Assembly: GCF_900105865.1 (NCBI RefSeq)
Contig: NZ_LT629804.1
Coordinates: forward strand, 62,001 to 126,000
Source of the DNA: Arcanobacterium phocae
GTDB taxonomy: Bacteria; Actinomycetota; Actinomycetes; Actinomycetales; Actinomycetaceae
Direction of reading: 5' to 3'
Length of the DNA stretch: 64,000 nucleotides
Shown piece by piece: positions 39,952 to 50,200 of the stretch. Both the position numbers and the translations under genes were made by a program. The notes under the pieces were generated by a model, which saw nothing but the letters and a program-made list of their open reading frames with translations, did no database searches and had not been told where the DNA came from. How positions within the stretch are numbered: position 1 is the stretch's first letter; each line of letters starts with the position of its first letter.

Positions 39952-40833
39952 TTATCCGCCACGTTCAACATTATTTTGTGCACTAATAACTGTTGCACCG
40001 GTACTAATCCGAGCATGGGAAGCGGTGAAACCATATTGACTAAAGATCTCTGCCATATCATTTTGCACACGGGCACACACAGCAATTGCTGGCCCAGAAC
40101 CAAGCATCAATGCCGGCCAGCGAGACTTATGCAAGGCCAAAAGTAGGTGGATACTATCAGAAACAGCGCGATCCGGGGAGTCACTATAGCTGAAACTAGG
40201 GCATACGCTTGGTAGTAGATTCGGCTCAGTCACTAACGCATGCAGTAACATTGCCAGTGGACCTGAAATACACTGCTCGCCGTCGGATTCACGATGGGAA
40301 CGTGGAATCAAAACTGTAAAGTCACTAGTTCCTTGCTGAGAAATTTGCTGTGATCGCACTAATCGATCATGTTTCCAATGCAAACTAATACCACCACGAA
40401 GCGCTGCATAAGCCCGGTCAGGCGCTACCCCTAGCGACACCGCCAAATTCACGGCTTCAGAATCAGAAAAGTTTGTCGGATTTCCTAGCAAATGTCGAAC
40501 GAGGATTATTCCGGCCATAACTGCTGCGGTACGCGCTCCAAGACCAACAGCTGGTGGAATAGTTGTTTGCGCAATTAGTGTGACACCCGCGCGGGGTGCT
40601 TGCATGGCGTCCAACGTCGCATACATTGCTTGGATTGTTGGATGGTGATAATCACGCGGCGCAATATCTCTGCTGGGGCCAGTAACTGTAGCTCGCGTTT
40701 CTCCAGTGGTTATCGTCGCCGCGAAATCATCCCAATAGTCAAATGCGAGAACTACCCGTTCGTTGTCCCGGCTACCACCAATACGTGCGGTAGCCGGGAC
40801 TCGAATACGTGCGTAGTCAGTGACCAAACGCAT
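39952..40833 (-). CDS. thrB: Diverged homoserine kinase (GHMP family)
   Basis: 293 residues. GHMP-kinase fold judged from IRVPAT at the N-terminus, the central PPAVGLGARTAAVMAGI and the C-terminal LMLGSGPAIAVCAR. Homoserine kinase phosphorylates homoserine for threonine synthesis. The usual early motif SANLGPGFDSLG is replaced by ARIGGSRDNERVV, and the ATP loop GLGSSAAA reads GLGARTAA. Position between argS and rho is the thrB position in actinobacteria, but lysA, hom and thrC, which normally lie between argS and thrB, are missing. Activity is doubtful. Confidence 0.72.
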   Translation of the reverse strand: MRLVTDYARIRVPATARIGGSRDNERVVLAFDYWDDFAATITTGETRATVTGPSRDIAPRDYHHPTIQAMYATLDAMQAPRAGVTLIAQTTIPPAVGLGARTAAVMAGIILVRHLLGNPTNFSDSEAVNLAVSLGVAPDRAYAALRGGISLHWKHDRLVRSQQISQQGTSDFTVLIPRSHRESDGEQCISGPLAMLLHALVTEPNLLPSVCPSFSYSDSPDRAVSDSIHLLLALHKSRWPALMLGSGPAIAVCARVQNDMAEIFSQYGFTASHARISTGATVISAQNNVERGG

Positions 40834-40848
40834 AACGCTAGGCTCGTC

Positions 40849-42519
40849 TCACATCTTTTCCGGAGCGCTAACTCCAAGAAGCGACAAGCCATTAGCAAGC
40901 ACCTGTCCAGCTGCATCATTTAACCATAGGCGTGTCCGATGCATATCTGATACTGGTTCATCACCACGTGGTGTGACTCGCGATGCCCCATACCAAGCGT
41001 GGTATGCGCCAGCTAGCTCTTCCAAATAACGCGCCACTCGATGAGGTTCGCGCAACTGTGCAGATTGAGCGACAATTTCAGGGAATTGTGCCAGCTTAGC
41101 TACTAGCTCACCATCTGCCGGCGTATCAAGCAAAGCCGGGTCAAAAGCATCACGAGTGACTCCGTGCGATAGTGCATTAGCGTCCACAGATTTTGTCCGT
41201 GCATGAGCATACTGGACATAGTAAACAGGATTTTCATTAGTTCGTGAGGAAATTAAACCAAGGTCAATCTCCAACGTTGTATCCATGGCAGCGCGAACTA
41301 GCGAGTAACGAGCAGCATCCACGCCTGCAGCTTCCACCAAGTCAGACAGTACCACGATTGTGCCGGCTCGCTTAGACATCCGAACCGGCTGACCATTCTT
41401 TACTAGATTCACCAGCTGGCCAATCAGTAGTTCAAGATTCTCGCCCTTGCCCGCGGTATCGCCAAAAGCGCGTGCCATGGCGTACATTCGGCCAATGTAG
41501 CCGTGATGATCAGCACCGAGCATGATAATGACATGGTCTGCACCACGCTCACGTTTATTGAGATAGTAGGCAATATCGCCGGCAAAGTATGCGGCGTTAC
41601 CATCAGATTTAATGATGACGCGATCTTTATCATCGCCAAAGTCAGTTGAGCGTAACCAAGTAGCGCCTTCATTTTCGTATATGACGCCTTTATCGCGTAA
41701 GTCAGCGATAGATTGATCTACAGCCCCTGATTCGTGAAGTGAATCTTCATGGAAGAAAACATCGAACTCTACACGGAAATCAGCTAGCTCTTTTTTGATT
41801 TCGCCAAACATACGAGTGACGCCGTGCTCCCGGAAGAATTCCTGCGCTGCGGGATCATCGAGTTTTAGTGGGTCTATGCTGGCATTTTCAGCCATCACTG
41901 CATTAGCAATATCTTCGATGTACTGCCCGCCGTATCCATCTTCCGGCGCTTCCAAACCCCGTGCCCGAGCAAGGAGAGACTTAGCAAAACGATCAATTTG
42001 TGAACCGTGATCGTTGAAATAGTACTCGCGAACAACGTTTGCTCCAGATGCTTCTAAGATCCTAGCCAGCGAGTCACCGACCGCAGCCCATCGCGCACCA
42101 CCAATATGGATTGGACCAGTTGGGTTAGCTGAAACATATTCAAGATTAACAACTTCACCAGCCCGCGCAGAGCTGCGCCCATATTGCGTACCCTGTTCCA
42201 AGATAGTTCGTGCTAGTTCCCCAGCCGCTGCCGCATTAACAGTGATGTTGATAAAGCCTGGGCCAGCAACTTCGGCATGATCGACACCCTTGTCTGCAAC
42301 GAGTTTTTCTACAACAAGTTGCGCAAAATCTCGAGGATTCATGCCAGCTTTCTTCCCCAGTTGCATCGCAACATTTGTCGCCCAGTCGCCGTGTTCGCGC
42401 ACCCGTGGCCGTTCTACCTTTACCTCCGGTACGGCGTTAGGATCTAACGCAATTGCACCGGACATTGCTGCGTCGTGAATGATATTAAAGATAAGTTCTT
42501 TGAGTTGTTCTGGAGTCAT
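40849..42519 (-). CDS. argS: Arginine--tRNA ligase
   Basis: 556 residues. Class I synthetase with the N-terminal Arg_N domain ([22 protein letters not shown]), the HIGH-like [12 protein letters not shown], and a KMSK-like VRMSKRAG, then the anticodon-binding DALR helices ([11 protein letters not shown]). The start ATG has a -10-like TACACT 6 bases upstream (42531-42526), so it may be leaderless. It lies beside a tRNA-Arg gene on the other strand. Confidence 0.97.
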   Translation of the reverse strand: MTPEQLKELIFNIIHDAAMSGAIALDPNAVPEVKVERPRVREHGDWATNVAMQLGKKAGMNPRDFAQLVVEKLVADKGVDHAEVAGPGFINITVNAAAAGELARTILEQGTQYGRSSARAGEVVNLEYVSANPTGPIHIGGARWAAVGDSLARILEASGANVVREYYFNDHGSQIDRFAKSLLARARGLEAPEDGYGGQYIEDIANAVMAENASIDPLKLDDPAAQEFFREHGVTRMFGEIKKELADFRVEFDVFFHEDSLHESGAVDQSIADLRDKGVIYENEGATWLRSTDFGDDKDRVIIKSDGNAAYFAGDIAYYLNKRERGADHVIIMLGADHHGYIGRMYAMARAFGDTAGKGENLELLIGQLVNLVKNGQPVRMSKRAGTIVVLSDLVEAAGVDAARYSLVRAAMDTTLEIDLGLISSRTNENPVYYVQYAHARTKSVDANALSHGVTRDAFDPALLDTPADGELVAKLAQFPEIVAQSAQLREPHRVARYLEELAGAYHAWYGASRVTPRGDEPVSDMHRTRLWLNDAAGQVLANGLSLLGVSAPEKM

Positions 42520-42668
42520 AGTTTAAGTGTATCTGGCAACGCCACCAATTTTTAGTCACAGGATGCTCAGCTCTCATGTGCTTGGACACATTCGAGGGTG
42601 ATTTTTACCGCGTAAGCTCATTATTATTTTTCTTAAATCAGGAATCCTGCTAAGCTAATTAAGTCTGA

Positions 42669-42744
42669 GCCCCGATAGCTCAGGGGATAGAGCGTCTGCC
42701 TCCGGAGCAGAAGGCCGCTGGTTCGAATCCAGTTCGGGGCACCA
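42669..42744 (+). tRNA. tRNA-Arg (anticodon CCG)
   Basis: Cloverleaf: acceptor GCCCCGA (42669-42675) with TCGGGGC (42734-42740), D-stem GCTC/GAGC, anticodon stem TCTGC/GCAGA (42695-42699, 42707-42711) around loop CTCCGGA with anticodon CCG at 42702-42704, T-arm with GGTTCGAATCC, and an encoded CCA end. It reads CGG codons. A TAAGCT about 12 bases upstream may be the -10. Confidence 0.97.
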
Positions 42745-42750
42745 AAAGAA

Positions 42751-42790
42751 AACCGCTCCAGCACAACAAAAGCTGGAAGCGGTTATTTTT
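42751..42790 (+). terminator. Terminator after tRNA-Arg
   Basis: AACCGCTCCAGC (42751-42762) pairs with GCTGGAAGCGGTT (42772-42784) with one bulged base, followed by ATTTTT. It is one of the few hairpins here with a proper T-tract. Confidence 0.85.
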
Positions 42791-42836
42791 ATGATTTCCA
42801 TCAACTCCCCAATGGTGTGGACCTTGCAGTTCACTC

Positions 42837-43610
42837 TTATACACCAAGGCCGGATCGAATAGTCGATGGGACATCAGTAATAATTCCATCTACTCCGTAA
42901 CTGAGGAGCTTGCTAGCAGATGGAACATCATTAACAGTCCATACATGCACAGCCCAACCTTGACTATGTGCAAAATCAACAAATTGTTCATCCACAATAC
43001 GAATACCACCCATTCGTTCTGGGACCTGCACCGCTTGCACTCCATCTTTCCTGCTAGGAAGCGTACCTAAAATTGCTTGCTGGATTTGTGCGGGACTTTT
43101 TGACGCGAGCAATAATTTAGCTACTGCAGCTCCACCGATTGATGTTGCCACATGCGGTAACGCGTGGCGTAATTGTTTAAGACGATTTTCCGAAAATGAT
43201 GCCAAACAAATTCGATCGTGTGCCCCAACAGTGTTAATTGCTCCAATAAGTGGCTTAATAACGCGAGATTCTTTTGCGTCTATGTTAAAAACTGTATCGG
43301 GAAATTCTCGCAACACTTCGTCAAGACGCATGAACGAGCCATTTTCATGATGCCGAATCCGAGACAGCTCCGTCCACGTGTAACGATTAAGTGGCCCATG
43401 GCCATCAGATACCCGGTCTATCTTACGGTCATGGAGAATAACGGCAACCCCATCTTTGGTTGATCTCACATCTGTTTCAATGAATGAAAAACCACGATTA
43501 CGCATTAATTCAAAGGCAGCACGCGAGTTTTCTGGAGCCTCGAGCCCACCCCCACGGTGAGCAATCATCACTGGATCAGTTCCGTAATTCCACACCCGGG
43601 ATTGGCCCAT
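42837..43610 (-). CDS. Glycerophosphodiester phosphodiesterase
   Basis: 257 residues. GDPD TIM-barrel enzyme that hydrolyses glycerophosphodiesters to glycerol-3-phosphate and an alcohol. Motifs: MIAHRGGGLEAPENS, the metal site FIETDVRSTKDG, ILHDRKIDR and the C-terminal VHVWTVND and GVDGIITDVP. No signal peptide, so cytoplasmic. The ATG at 43610 is preferred; a GTG at 43616 directly after the preceding stop is possible. Co-transcribed with the M23 peptidase. Confidence 0.92.
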   Translation of the reverse strand: MGQSRVWNYGTDPVMIAHRGGGLEAPENSRAAFELMRNRGFSFIETDVRSTKDGVAVILHDRKIDRVSDGHGPLNRYTWTELSRIRHHENGSFMRLDEVLREFPDTVFNIDAKESRVIKPLIGAINTVGAHDRICLASFSENRLKQLRHALPHVATSIGGAAVAKLLLASKSPAQIQQAILGTLPSRKDGVQAVQVPERMGGIRIVDEQFVDFAHSQGWAVHVWTVNDVPSASKLLSYGVDGIITDVPSTIRSGLGV

Positions 43611-43616
43611 GATCAC

Positions 43617-44651
43617 TCACTTAGTTCCACATATGTCATTAATATCAACAGCACCGTGTTCCTTCAAGAACGGTTCTGGATCAACTGCTGACGATATTTC
43701 GAGTCCAGAGAAGGCTCCCGGGTGAATTTCGAGATGGAGGTGCGGGCCGGTGGAATGCCCTGAGTTTCCAACGTCAGCGATATGCTGACCTAAACGTACA
43801 TCGTCGCCTTCTTTTACATGTACCCCGGCACTAAAGGAATGCCAGTACCATGAAGTGAAAACGGTGCCGTCAATTTCGTGCTGAATAGCTACCACATGAG
43901 CACCAAGAGTTCGAGGGCTAGTTCCAGAATAGACAACTTTGCCATCAGCCACCGCGTAAATCGGAGTTCCTAGCGCCCCTGCAAAATCAACACCAGAATG
44001 CAATGCCGATGAACCATATATTGGATCCACTCGATAACCAAAGGGAGATGTTCGAGTGTAAGTTCCGGCAGCCATTGGGTAGATAAGTTTATCTACTTTA
44101 TCGCGCAAATCAGCTGTCAGTGAGTTAGCACTAGCAGTGGTCTGACACACAATCGGTTTTCCCGAAAATTGCTCCTCATATGCCTGATAACGTGCCGAAT
44201 CTGCAGCACCCATAAAAGCACGTAGCCGACTTGGCGTCTGGCTGCCTTCAGCCTCAATACCATGTAAAACACCGTCATCTTCATGGGCGATAGCGGAGCT
44301 ACCAAAAACGAACGATCCAAGCCCAATCCCACCAGTTACCGCAAGTGCGAATGCGCATCCCACCGAGGCCACAGTTTTCACCATTCCATGGCTTTTAGCG
44401 AGCGTCTTCAAAGACGATATTGGACAGAAAAATCTACGACGATGTGCGTTTTTCAATTCAGCTTGAGCAAAATTATCTCCAGTCTTTTCCGAACATGGAT
44501 TTTGCTCACCCAACGGGAGCACAACTGTTTCTTTAGTTTCTACCGAATCGAGATCTGGCACCGTATTCGAAAGTGTTGCAACTTGAGCCTGCTGCGCTTG
44601 CCGTGCAAGCCGCAAATCGCGACGCGACGGTCGAGTTCTGGTCTCGCTCAC
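43617..44651 (-). CDS. M23 family metallopeptidase (membrane-anchored)
   Basis: 344 residues: cytoplasmic N-terminal tail of about 85 residues, one transmembrane helix (about 90-120), then an extracytoplasmic M23 LytM domain at the C-terminus. Zn ligands and catalytic residues are visible: HSGVDF (HxxxD) and HSTGPHLHLEI. It probably cuts peptidoglycan cross-bridges or activates amidases. The GTG start follows GAAGGAG. The GDPD gene follows with almost no gap. Confidence 0.9.
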   Translation of the reverse strand: MSETRTRPSRRDLRLARQAQQAQVATLSNTVPDLDSVETKETVVLPLGEQNPCSEKTGDNFAQAELKNAHRRRFFCPISSLKTLAKSHGMVKTVASVGCAFALAVTGGIGLGSFVFGSSAIAHEDDGVLHGIEAEGSQTPSRLRAFMGAADSARYQAYEEQFSGKPIVCQTTASANSLTADLRDKVDKLIYPMAAGTYTRTSPFGYRVDPIYGSSALHSGVDFAGALGTPIYAVADGKVVYSGTSPRTLGAHVVAIQHEIDGTVFTSWYWHSFSAGVHVKEGDDVRLGQHIADVGNSGHSTGPHLHLEIHPGAFSGLEISSAVDPEPFLKEHGAVDINDICGTK

Positions 44652-44744
44652 GCTGCTCCTTCAATTAAACGTATCGTAGATAAATTAATGATAACGGTTT
44701 GATAACAATTAAGCTACGCATCCGAGAGTGACCACAACCACAAC

Positions 44745-45776
44745 TCAACGTTGCATTGCATCTCGGACTTCCCCGATAAGTTCCTCTAAAACATCCTCAA
44801 GGAAGATAACACCTTGCGATCCGTCTTTAAGATTAACCTCAGCCATGTGTGCACCCGCCTTCTGCATCACTCGCATAGCGGTTTCAATCTCATCATCCGG
44901 GTCAACGATAACTAAGCGGCGAATCTTCCACCCCGGGATAGGATCGAATCGTTTATCCGGGCTAATATCAAGAATGTCCTTCACGTGAACATAACCGATG
45001 AGAACCCCATTAGATGCCACTACCGGGAAACGTGAATAACCTGTATGAGCTACTCGGTCTTCGAGTTCATGCGGGGTCAACGAGTCCGGAACAGTTTCTA
45101 AGTCTTCTTCCTTAATCATTAGTTCACGTGCAGTTTGCTCGGAAAACTCGATAGCGGACGAAATTAAGCCAACATCAGCGTCCAGCACTCCGGCGGCCTT
45201 CGATACTTCCACAATCGAAGCTACTTCGTCAGCTGTAAAAGCAGAAGCAACCTCATTTTTTGGTTCAAAACCGAATAACCGAATCACATGGTTCGATACC
45301 CAGTTCATCGATGCCACAACGGGATAGAAGATTTTCGAAATAAACACCAACGGCGGCCCCAAAATCAATGCAGTAGTTTCCGGATTGGTCACTGCCAGAT
45401 TTTTCGGAACCATCTCCCCAATAACCACGTGTGCAAACACCACAATCGCGAGCGCGATAACAATAGCAATCGGATGCGTCATCGACAATGGAACACCCAG
45501 CCGTTCTAGTGGGCCATCAATTGAATGAGCGATCGCAGGTTCAGCAACCGCACCTAGGGCAACTGACGCAATCGTTACTCCCAGCTGACATGTTGCCAAC
45601 ATCAAAGTGACGTGTTCGAGTGCATATAGCACAGTTTTTGCACTCTTTTTCCCATTGTCTGCAAGTGGCTCAATCCGCGATCGACGCGATCCCATCACTG
45701 CGAATTCAGCCGCCACAAAATACGCATTAACTGCTAGCAAACCACAGGTTGCCGCAATTGCCGGAGCTAAATTCAT
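44745..45776 (-). CDS. DUF21/CNNM and CBS domain membrane protein (short paralogue)
   Basis: 343 residues: DUF21 transmembrane domain (residues 1-190; GEMVPKNLAVTNPETT is the conserved signature) and a CBS pair (about 205-335). The C-terminal CorC_HlyC domain of its neighbour is missing, so it ends at the CBS domains. The family includes magnesium/cobalt efflux proteins (CorC/MpfA). The start overlaps the stop of the longer paralogue by 4 bases, implying co-expression and perhaps a heterodimer. Confidence 0.9.
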   Translation of the reverse strand: MNLAPAIAATCGLLAVNAYFVAAEFAVMGSRRSRIEPLADNGKKSAKTVLYALEHVTLMLATCQLGVTIASVALGAVAEPAIAHSIDGPLERLGVPLSMTHPIAIVIALAIVVFAHVVIGEMVPKNLAVTNPETTALILGPPLVFISKIFYPVVASMNWVSNHVIRLFGFEPKNEVASAFTADEVASIVEVSKAAGVLDADVGLISSAIEFSEQTARELMIKEEDLETVPDSLTPHELEDRVAHTGYSRFPVVASNGVLIGYVHVKDILDISPDKRFDPIPGWKIRRLVIVDPDDEIETAMRVMQKAGAHMAEVNLKDGSQGVIFLEDVLEELIGEVRDAMQR

Positions 45777-47098
45777 TCTTCTTCCTCCAGCTGTTCGTGT
45801 TCAACAGTTAGTCGCACTGTTTCAACGCGCCTACCATCCATTTTTTCCACTCGTGCAGTGATACCCGACTCCGTGTATTCGTCTCCGACATCAGGTATTT
45901 TGCCAAGCCCGGCCATCATCCAGCCGCCAAGTGTTTCCCACGGACCGTCGTCGGGAACATCGATATGGAATTCTCTGCTGATTTCATCCGGGCGCATCAG
46001 CCCCGGAACGATCGTTTCACCGGTTGCCAAAACTCGGGAACGCGTCCGCCGTCGATCATGTTCGTCAGCAACATCACCAACGATTTCCTCGATGACATCT
46101 TCTAGCGTAACGATCCCAGAAACTCCGCCGTATTCGTCGATTACGACGGCGACTTGGGAACCAGACGCCCGCAGACGAACCAGCAACGGTGCAAGTTCGA
46201 GAGTCTCTGGAACACGCGGGACTGGGATCATGAGCGACGACGACGTCACGCTAACATCGGCCCGGCGCTCGTAGGGAATTGCGATAGCTCGACGTAAATT
46301 CACGATGCCACGGATATCATCCATATCTTCCCCAATAACCGGGAATCGAGAATGCCCCGTTGAACGGGCAAGATCGACGATGTCTTCGGCTGTTTGGCTA
46401 ACGTTCAAATGTCGCACCCGTCCCCGGTCTGTCATAACGTCAACCGCGGTCAACGCGCCAATATCGATAGAGCGCGTAAGCAAGCGTGCGGTGGAAATAT
46501 CGAGGGTTCCTTGTTCTGCGGACCGGCGCACAAGCGCCGATAATTCGGTAGCCGATCGAGCTCCCGAAAGTTCTTCAGCTACTTCGATTCCAAAGCGGTG
46601 TAGAACCCAGTTTGCTGAGTTGTTTAGACCCGTTATCACAGGTTTGAAAACGGCAGTAAAACCGCGCAACGGCAACGATACGATTGCCGCGGTACGCAAT
46701 GGTTCTGCCAGCGCCATATTCTTTGGCACAAGTTCGCCAAACACCATGGAAAAAAGATTGACGACGACGAATGCTGCTACGATGCCGGTAGCTAATGCAG
46801 CCGGGTAAGCAAGCGAGGTACGTCCGAGAAGCTTCACAAACATATCTTGTAGAGGTGCTTGTGCAACATAACCGAGAAGGATAGTCGTCAAGGTGATACC
46901 CACTTGGCAAGACGACAATTGTAACGATAATCGATGCAAAGCTTTTGTGACTTTCTTTGCCTGATGATCACCGTTTTCGGCTTTTGCGTCTACCGTCGCC
47001 GGGTCGAGGGCAACGAGTGAAAATTCAGCTGCCACGAACACGGCTGTACCAATTGTAAGCAAGACGCCTACGCCAAGCATGATGAGATCTACTAGCAC
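45773..47098 (-). CDS. DUF21/CNNM, CBS and CorC_HlyC membrane protein
   Basis: 441 residues: DUF21 domain (residues 1-195; GELVPKNMALAEPLRT), two CBS domains (about 215-340; GHSRFPVIGEDMDDIRGIV and VVIDEYGGVSGIVTLEDV) and a CorC_HlyC C-terminal domain (350-430). Full-length member of the divalent-cation efflux family often annotated haemolysin-like. First gene of the pair. The start is supported by GGTGATAGGTT upstream. Confidence 0.92.
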   Translation of the reverse strand: MLVDLIMLGVGVLLTIGTAVFVAAEFSLVALDPATVDAKAENGDHQAKKVTKALHRLSLQLSSCQVGITLTTILLGYVAQAPLQDMFVKLLGRTSLAYPAALATGIVAAFVVVNLFSMVFGELVPKNMALAEPLRTAAIVSLPLRGFTAVFKPVITGLNNSANWVLHRFGIEVAEELSGARSATELSALVRRSAEQGTLDISTARLLTRSIDIGALTAVDVMTDRGRVRHLNVSQTAEDIVDLARSTGHSRFPVIGEDMDDIRGIVNLRRAIAIPYERRADVSVTSSSLMIPVPRVPETLELAPLLVRLRASGSQVAVVIDEYGGVSGIVTLEDVIEEIVGDVADEHDRRRTRSRVLATGETIVPGLMRPDEISREFHIDVPDDGPWETLGGWMMAGLGKIPDVGDEYTESGITARVEKMDGRRVETVRLTVEHEQLEEEE

Positions 47099-47283
47099 AA
47101 CCTATCACCAACATCGTTATTCATAACTCATATATTATCGCAGGGGTTAGATATTCCTCTTATCATGTGTTGGCCTTCATCTCAGATCGCTAAAACCACA
47201 GCTTGCAGAACTGAAAAATTCACCCAATTCACGTATAGTTTGAAGCTAAGATAACTCAACGATCGGCTAGCGAGGCAACGACA

Positions 47284-50200
47284 GTGACGTCATCTCAATC
47301 AGAGGAATTTGGAGCAAACCAAAACTTCATCGAAGATCTATACACCGCTTATCTTCAGGACCCACAAAGCGTTGGCCCGCAATGGAAAGAGATGTTTCGA
47401 GAGTGGAAAGTTGCCGGTCGAAAACCGATGTCAACACCACCTATTTCCGAACAAACCCAAGACGCGCAACGTTCGGTACATTCATCGCATAGCCGGAAAG
47501 CTACTGCATCCACCAACGTCACCCGCTCTGACCTACCGCCACAACCACGCTCGGCCGCACAGCCAGCAAAAACTCCATATGCAACTAAGTTCAATCTTAA
47601 GCCAAAGATTGATGAGATCTTTGAAAATGATCAAACCGAATACGTTCAGCTCAAAGGAGCAGATCGCGGCTTGGCCAAGAATATGGACGCCTCTCTCGAA
47701 CTGCCAACGGCTACCACAGTCCGTGCGCTTCCGGCACGAGTCATGTTCGACAATCGGACAGTGATCAATAAATATCTTGCTGCTACGCGCGGCGGAAAGA
47801 TTTCCTTCACTCATCTCATCGCTTATGCAATGGTCGAAGCTCTTTCTGAGATGCCGGAGATGAATTACTCTTACGAGGTAAACGAAGCTGGTAAACCTGC
47901 TCTAGTTAAACCAGCATCCGTCAATCTGGGAATCGCCATTGACGTTGCCAAGCCTAACGGTGAACGTACCCTCGTTGTACCGTCTATTAAGAGCGCCGAG
48001 CACATGACGTTTTCGGAATTCTTAGTCGCATACGAAGACCTCATCAAACGCGGCCGCGACAATGCGTTAACGATCGATGATTATCAAGGAACAACAGCGT
48101 CACTCACAAATCCCGGCGGTTTCGGGACTACCCATTCAATTCCGCGCCTTATGAAAGGCCAAGGTCTGATCATTGGCGTTGGCGCAATGGTCTATCCGCC
48201 AGCTTTTGCAGGGACTGCGGAAGCACAGCTTGCCCGCATGGGGGTATCTAAAGTTGTTCACATTACTTCAACGTATGATCACCGAGTCATTCAAGGGGCA
48301 GCCTCGGGACGGTTCTTACGATTACTCGAACATAAACTCTTGGGTCTTGACGGGTTCTATGATCGCGTCTATGTTGCGTTACATATCCCATACAAGCCAT
48401 TTGTGTGGGAAACCGACGTCGAATACGATGCGGAACGCGAACTTGGCAAACCGGCACGTATCGCTGAGCTTATCCACGCTTATCGTTCGCGCGGACATCT
48501 TATTGCGGACACTGATCCACTATCGTTCCATATTCGCCGCCATCCTGACCTTGAAATCCGCTCATACGGGTTAACACTCTGGGACCTAGACCGTTCATTC
48601 CCGACCGGAGGCTTCGCTCATTCATCTCACCTGACACTGCGGGAAATCCTCGACCAACTCCGCGAGGCCTACTGCCGCACTGTTGGTATCGAATACATGC
48701 ATATCGTCGATCCAGCACAGCGTCGCTGGTTCCAGGATCGTCTTGAACGGCCAGCCCAACCGGCAACCGCGGAGCAACGTCGTCGGATCTTAACGAAACT
48801 CAACCAAGCCGAAGCATTCGAAACATTCTTGCAAACCAAATATGTCGGCCAAAAGCGTTTCTCGCTTGAAGGCGGCGAATCGTTGATCCCGGCACTTGAC
48901 GCTATTTTGGAAGGCGCCGCCGCTTCTGGCTTGTCGGATGTTGCAATCTGTATGGCACACCGTGGGCGCCTCAACGTATTAACCAATATCGCGGGTAAAT
49001 CCTATGGCCAAGTGTTCAACGAATTCGACGGCAGAATCGATCCAACAACAGTCCAAGGATCTGGTGACGTTAAATACCACCTCGGAACTGAAGGCGTATA
49101 CACCTCCCCCGATGGCCAAGAAGTTGGCGTCTATCTAGTTGCGAACCCCTCACACTTGGAAGCAGCCGACGGCGTGCTCCAAGGTATTGTGCGCGGCAAA
49201 CATGACCGAATCGGCTTCGATGACTCGTTCTACCCCGTCTTGCCAATCCTTATTCACGGTGATGCTGCACTGTCCGGCCAAGGCGTGGTATGGGAAGTCT
49301 TCAATCTTTCCCAGCTTCCGGCCTACAAGAACGGCGGCACAATCCACATCGTGGTCAATAACCAAATCGGATTCACAACTTCGCCGTCGTTGGGCCGGTC
49401 TTCACGATACACAACAGATATCGCGAAAGGTTTGCAGATCCCGATTTTTCATGTCAATGGCGACGATCCCGAAGCTGTTGCACGCGTGGCTCGCATGGCA
49501 CAAGAATATCGCGAAGCATTCCATAAAGATGTCATTATCGATCTCACCTGTTACCGCCGGCGCGGACACAACGAAGGCGACGATCCATCAATGACTCAGC
49601 CAGTTATGTACTCTCTTGTTGAGTCGAAGCGCACAACGCGACGTATCTACGCCGAAGCGCTCGTAGGCCGCGGCGATATGACTGCCGAGGAAGTGATCGA
49701 GCTGGAGTCGACGTATCACCAAACACTCGACGAAGCATTGAACTCCGTACGCGACTCTGCCAACACTCGTACCGAATCTGAAGAACAAGCAGCTGAGTCT
49801 CTTGGAATACCACAGTCACAAGCTGATGATGCAGGCGACATGCTCGGCTGGCAGACCGCAACCACGCCTGACGTGTTAGCGCGCATTGGCGCCGCCCATG
49901 TGCAAGTTCCAGAAGGGTTTACCCCACACAAGAAGATCATGCAGCTGTTCACGAAACGTGCACGCATGGCAACCGAGGGCAACATCGACTGGGGATTTGG
50001 CGAACTGCTTGCATTCGGGTCCCTGCTTATTGAAGGCGTTCCGGTACGAATGTCAGGCCAAGACGTTCGACGCGGCACGTTCGTACAGCGCCATGCAACT
50101 GCACATGGCGTTGGAACCGGTACCGAATGGACGCCGCTACAGCATCTGACTGAACACCAAGCTGAACTGAATATCTACGACTCCGCCCTATCAGAATATT

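Noticed and set aside
46305..46808. 167-residue open frame opposite the DUF21/CBS gene
   Set aside because: Ser/Thr/Arg-rich antisense translation typical of a shadow frame.
47773..48360. Separate dihydrolipoamide acyltransferase gene
   Set aside because: It is in the same uninterrupted frame as the E1o domains and matches the known Kgd fusion.
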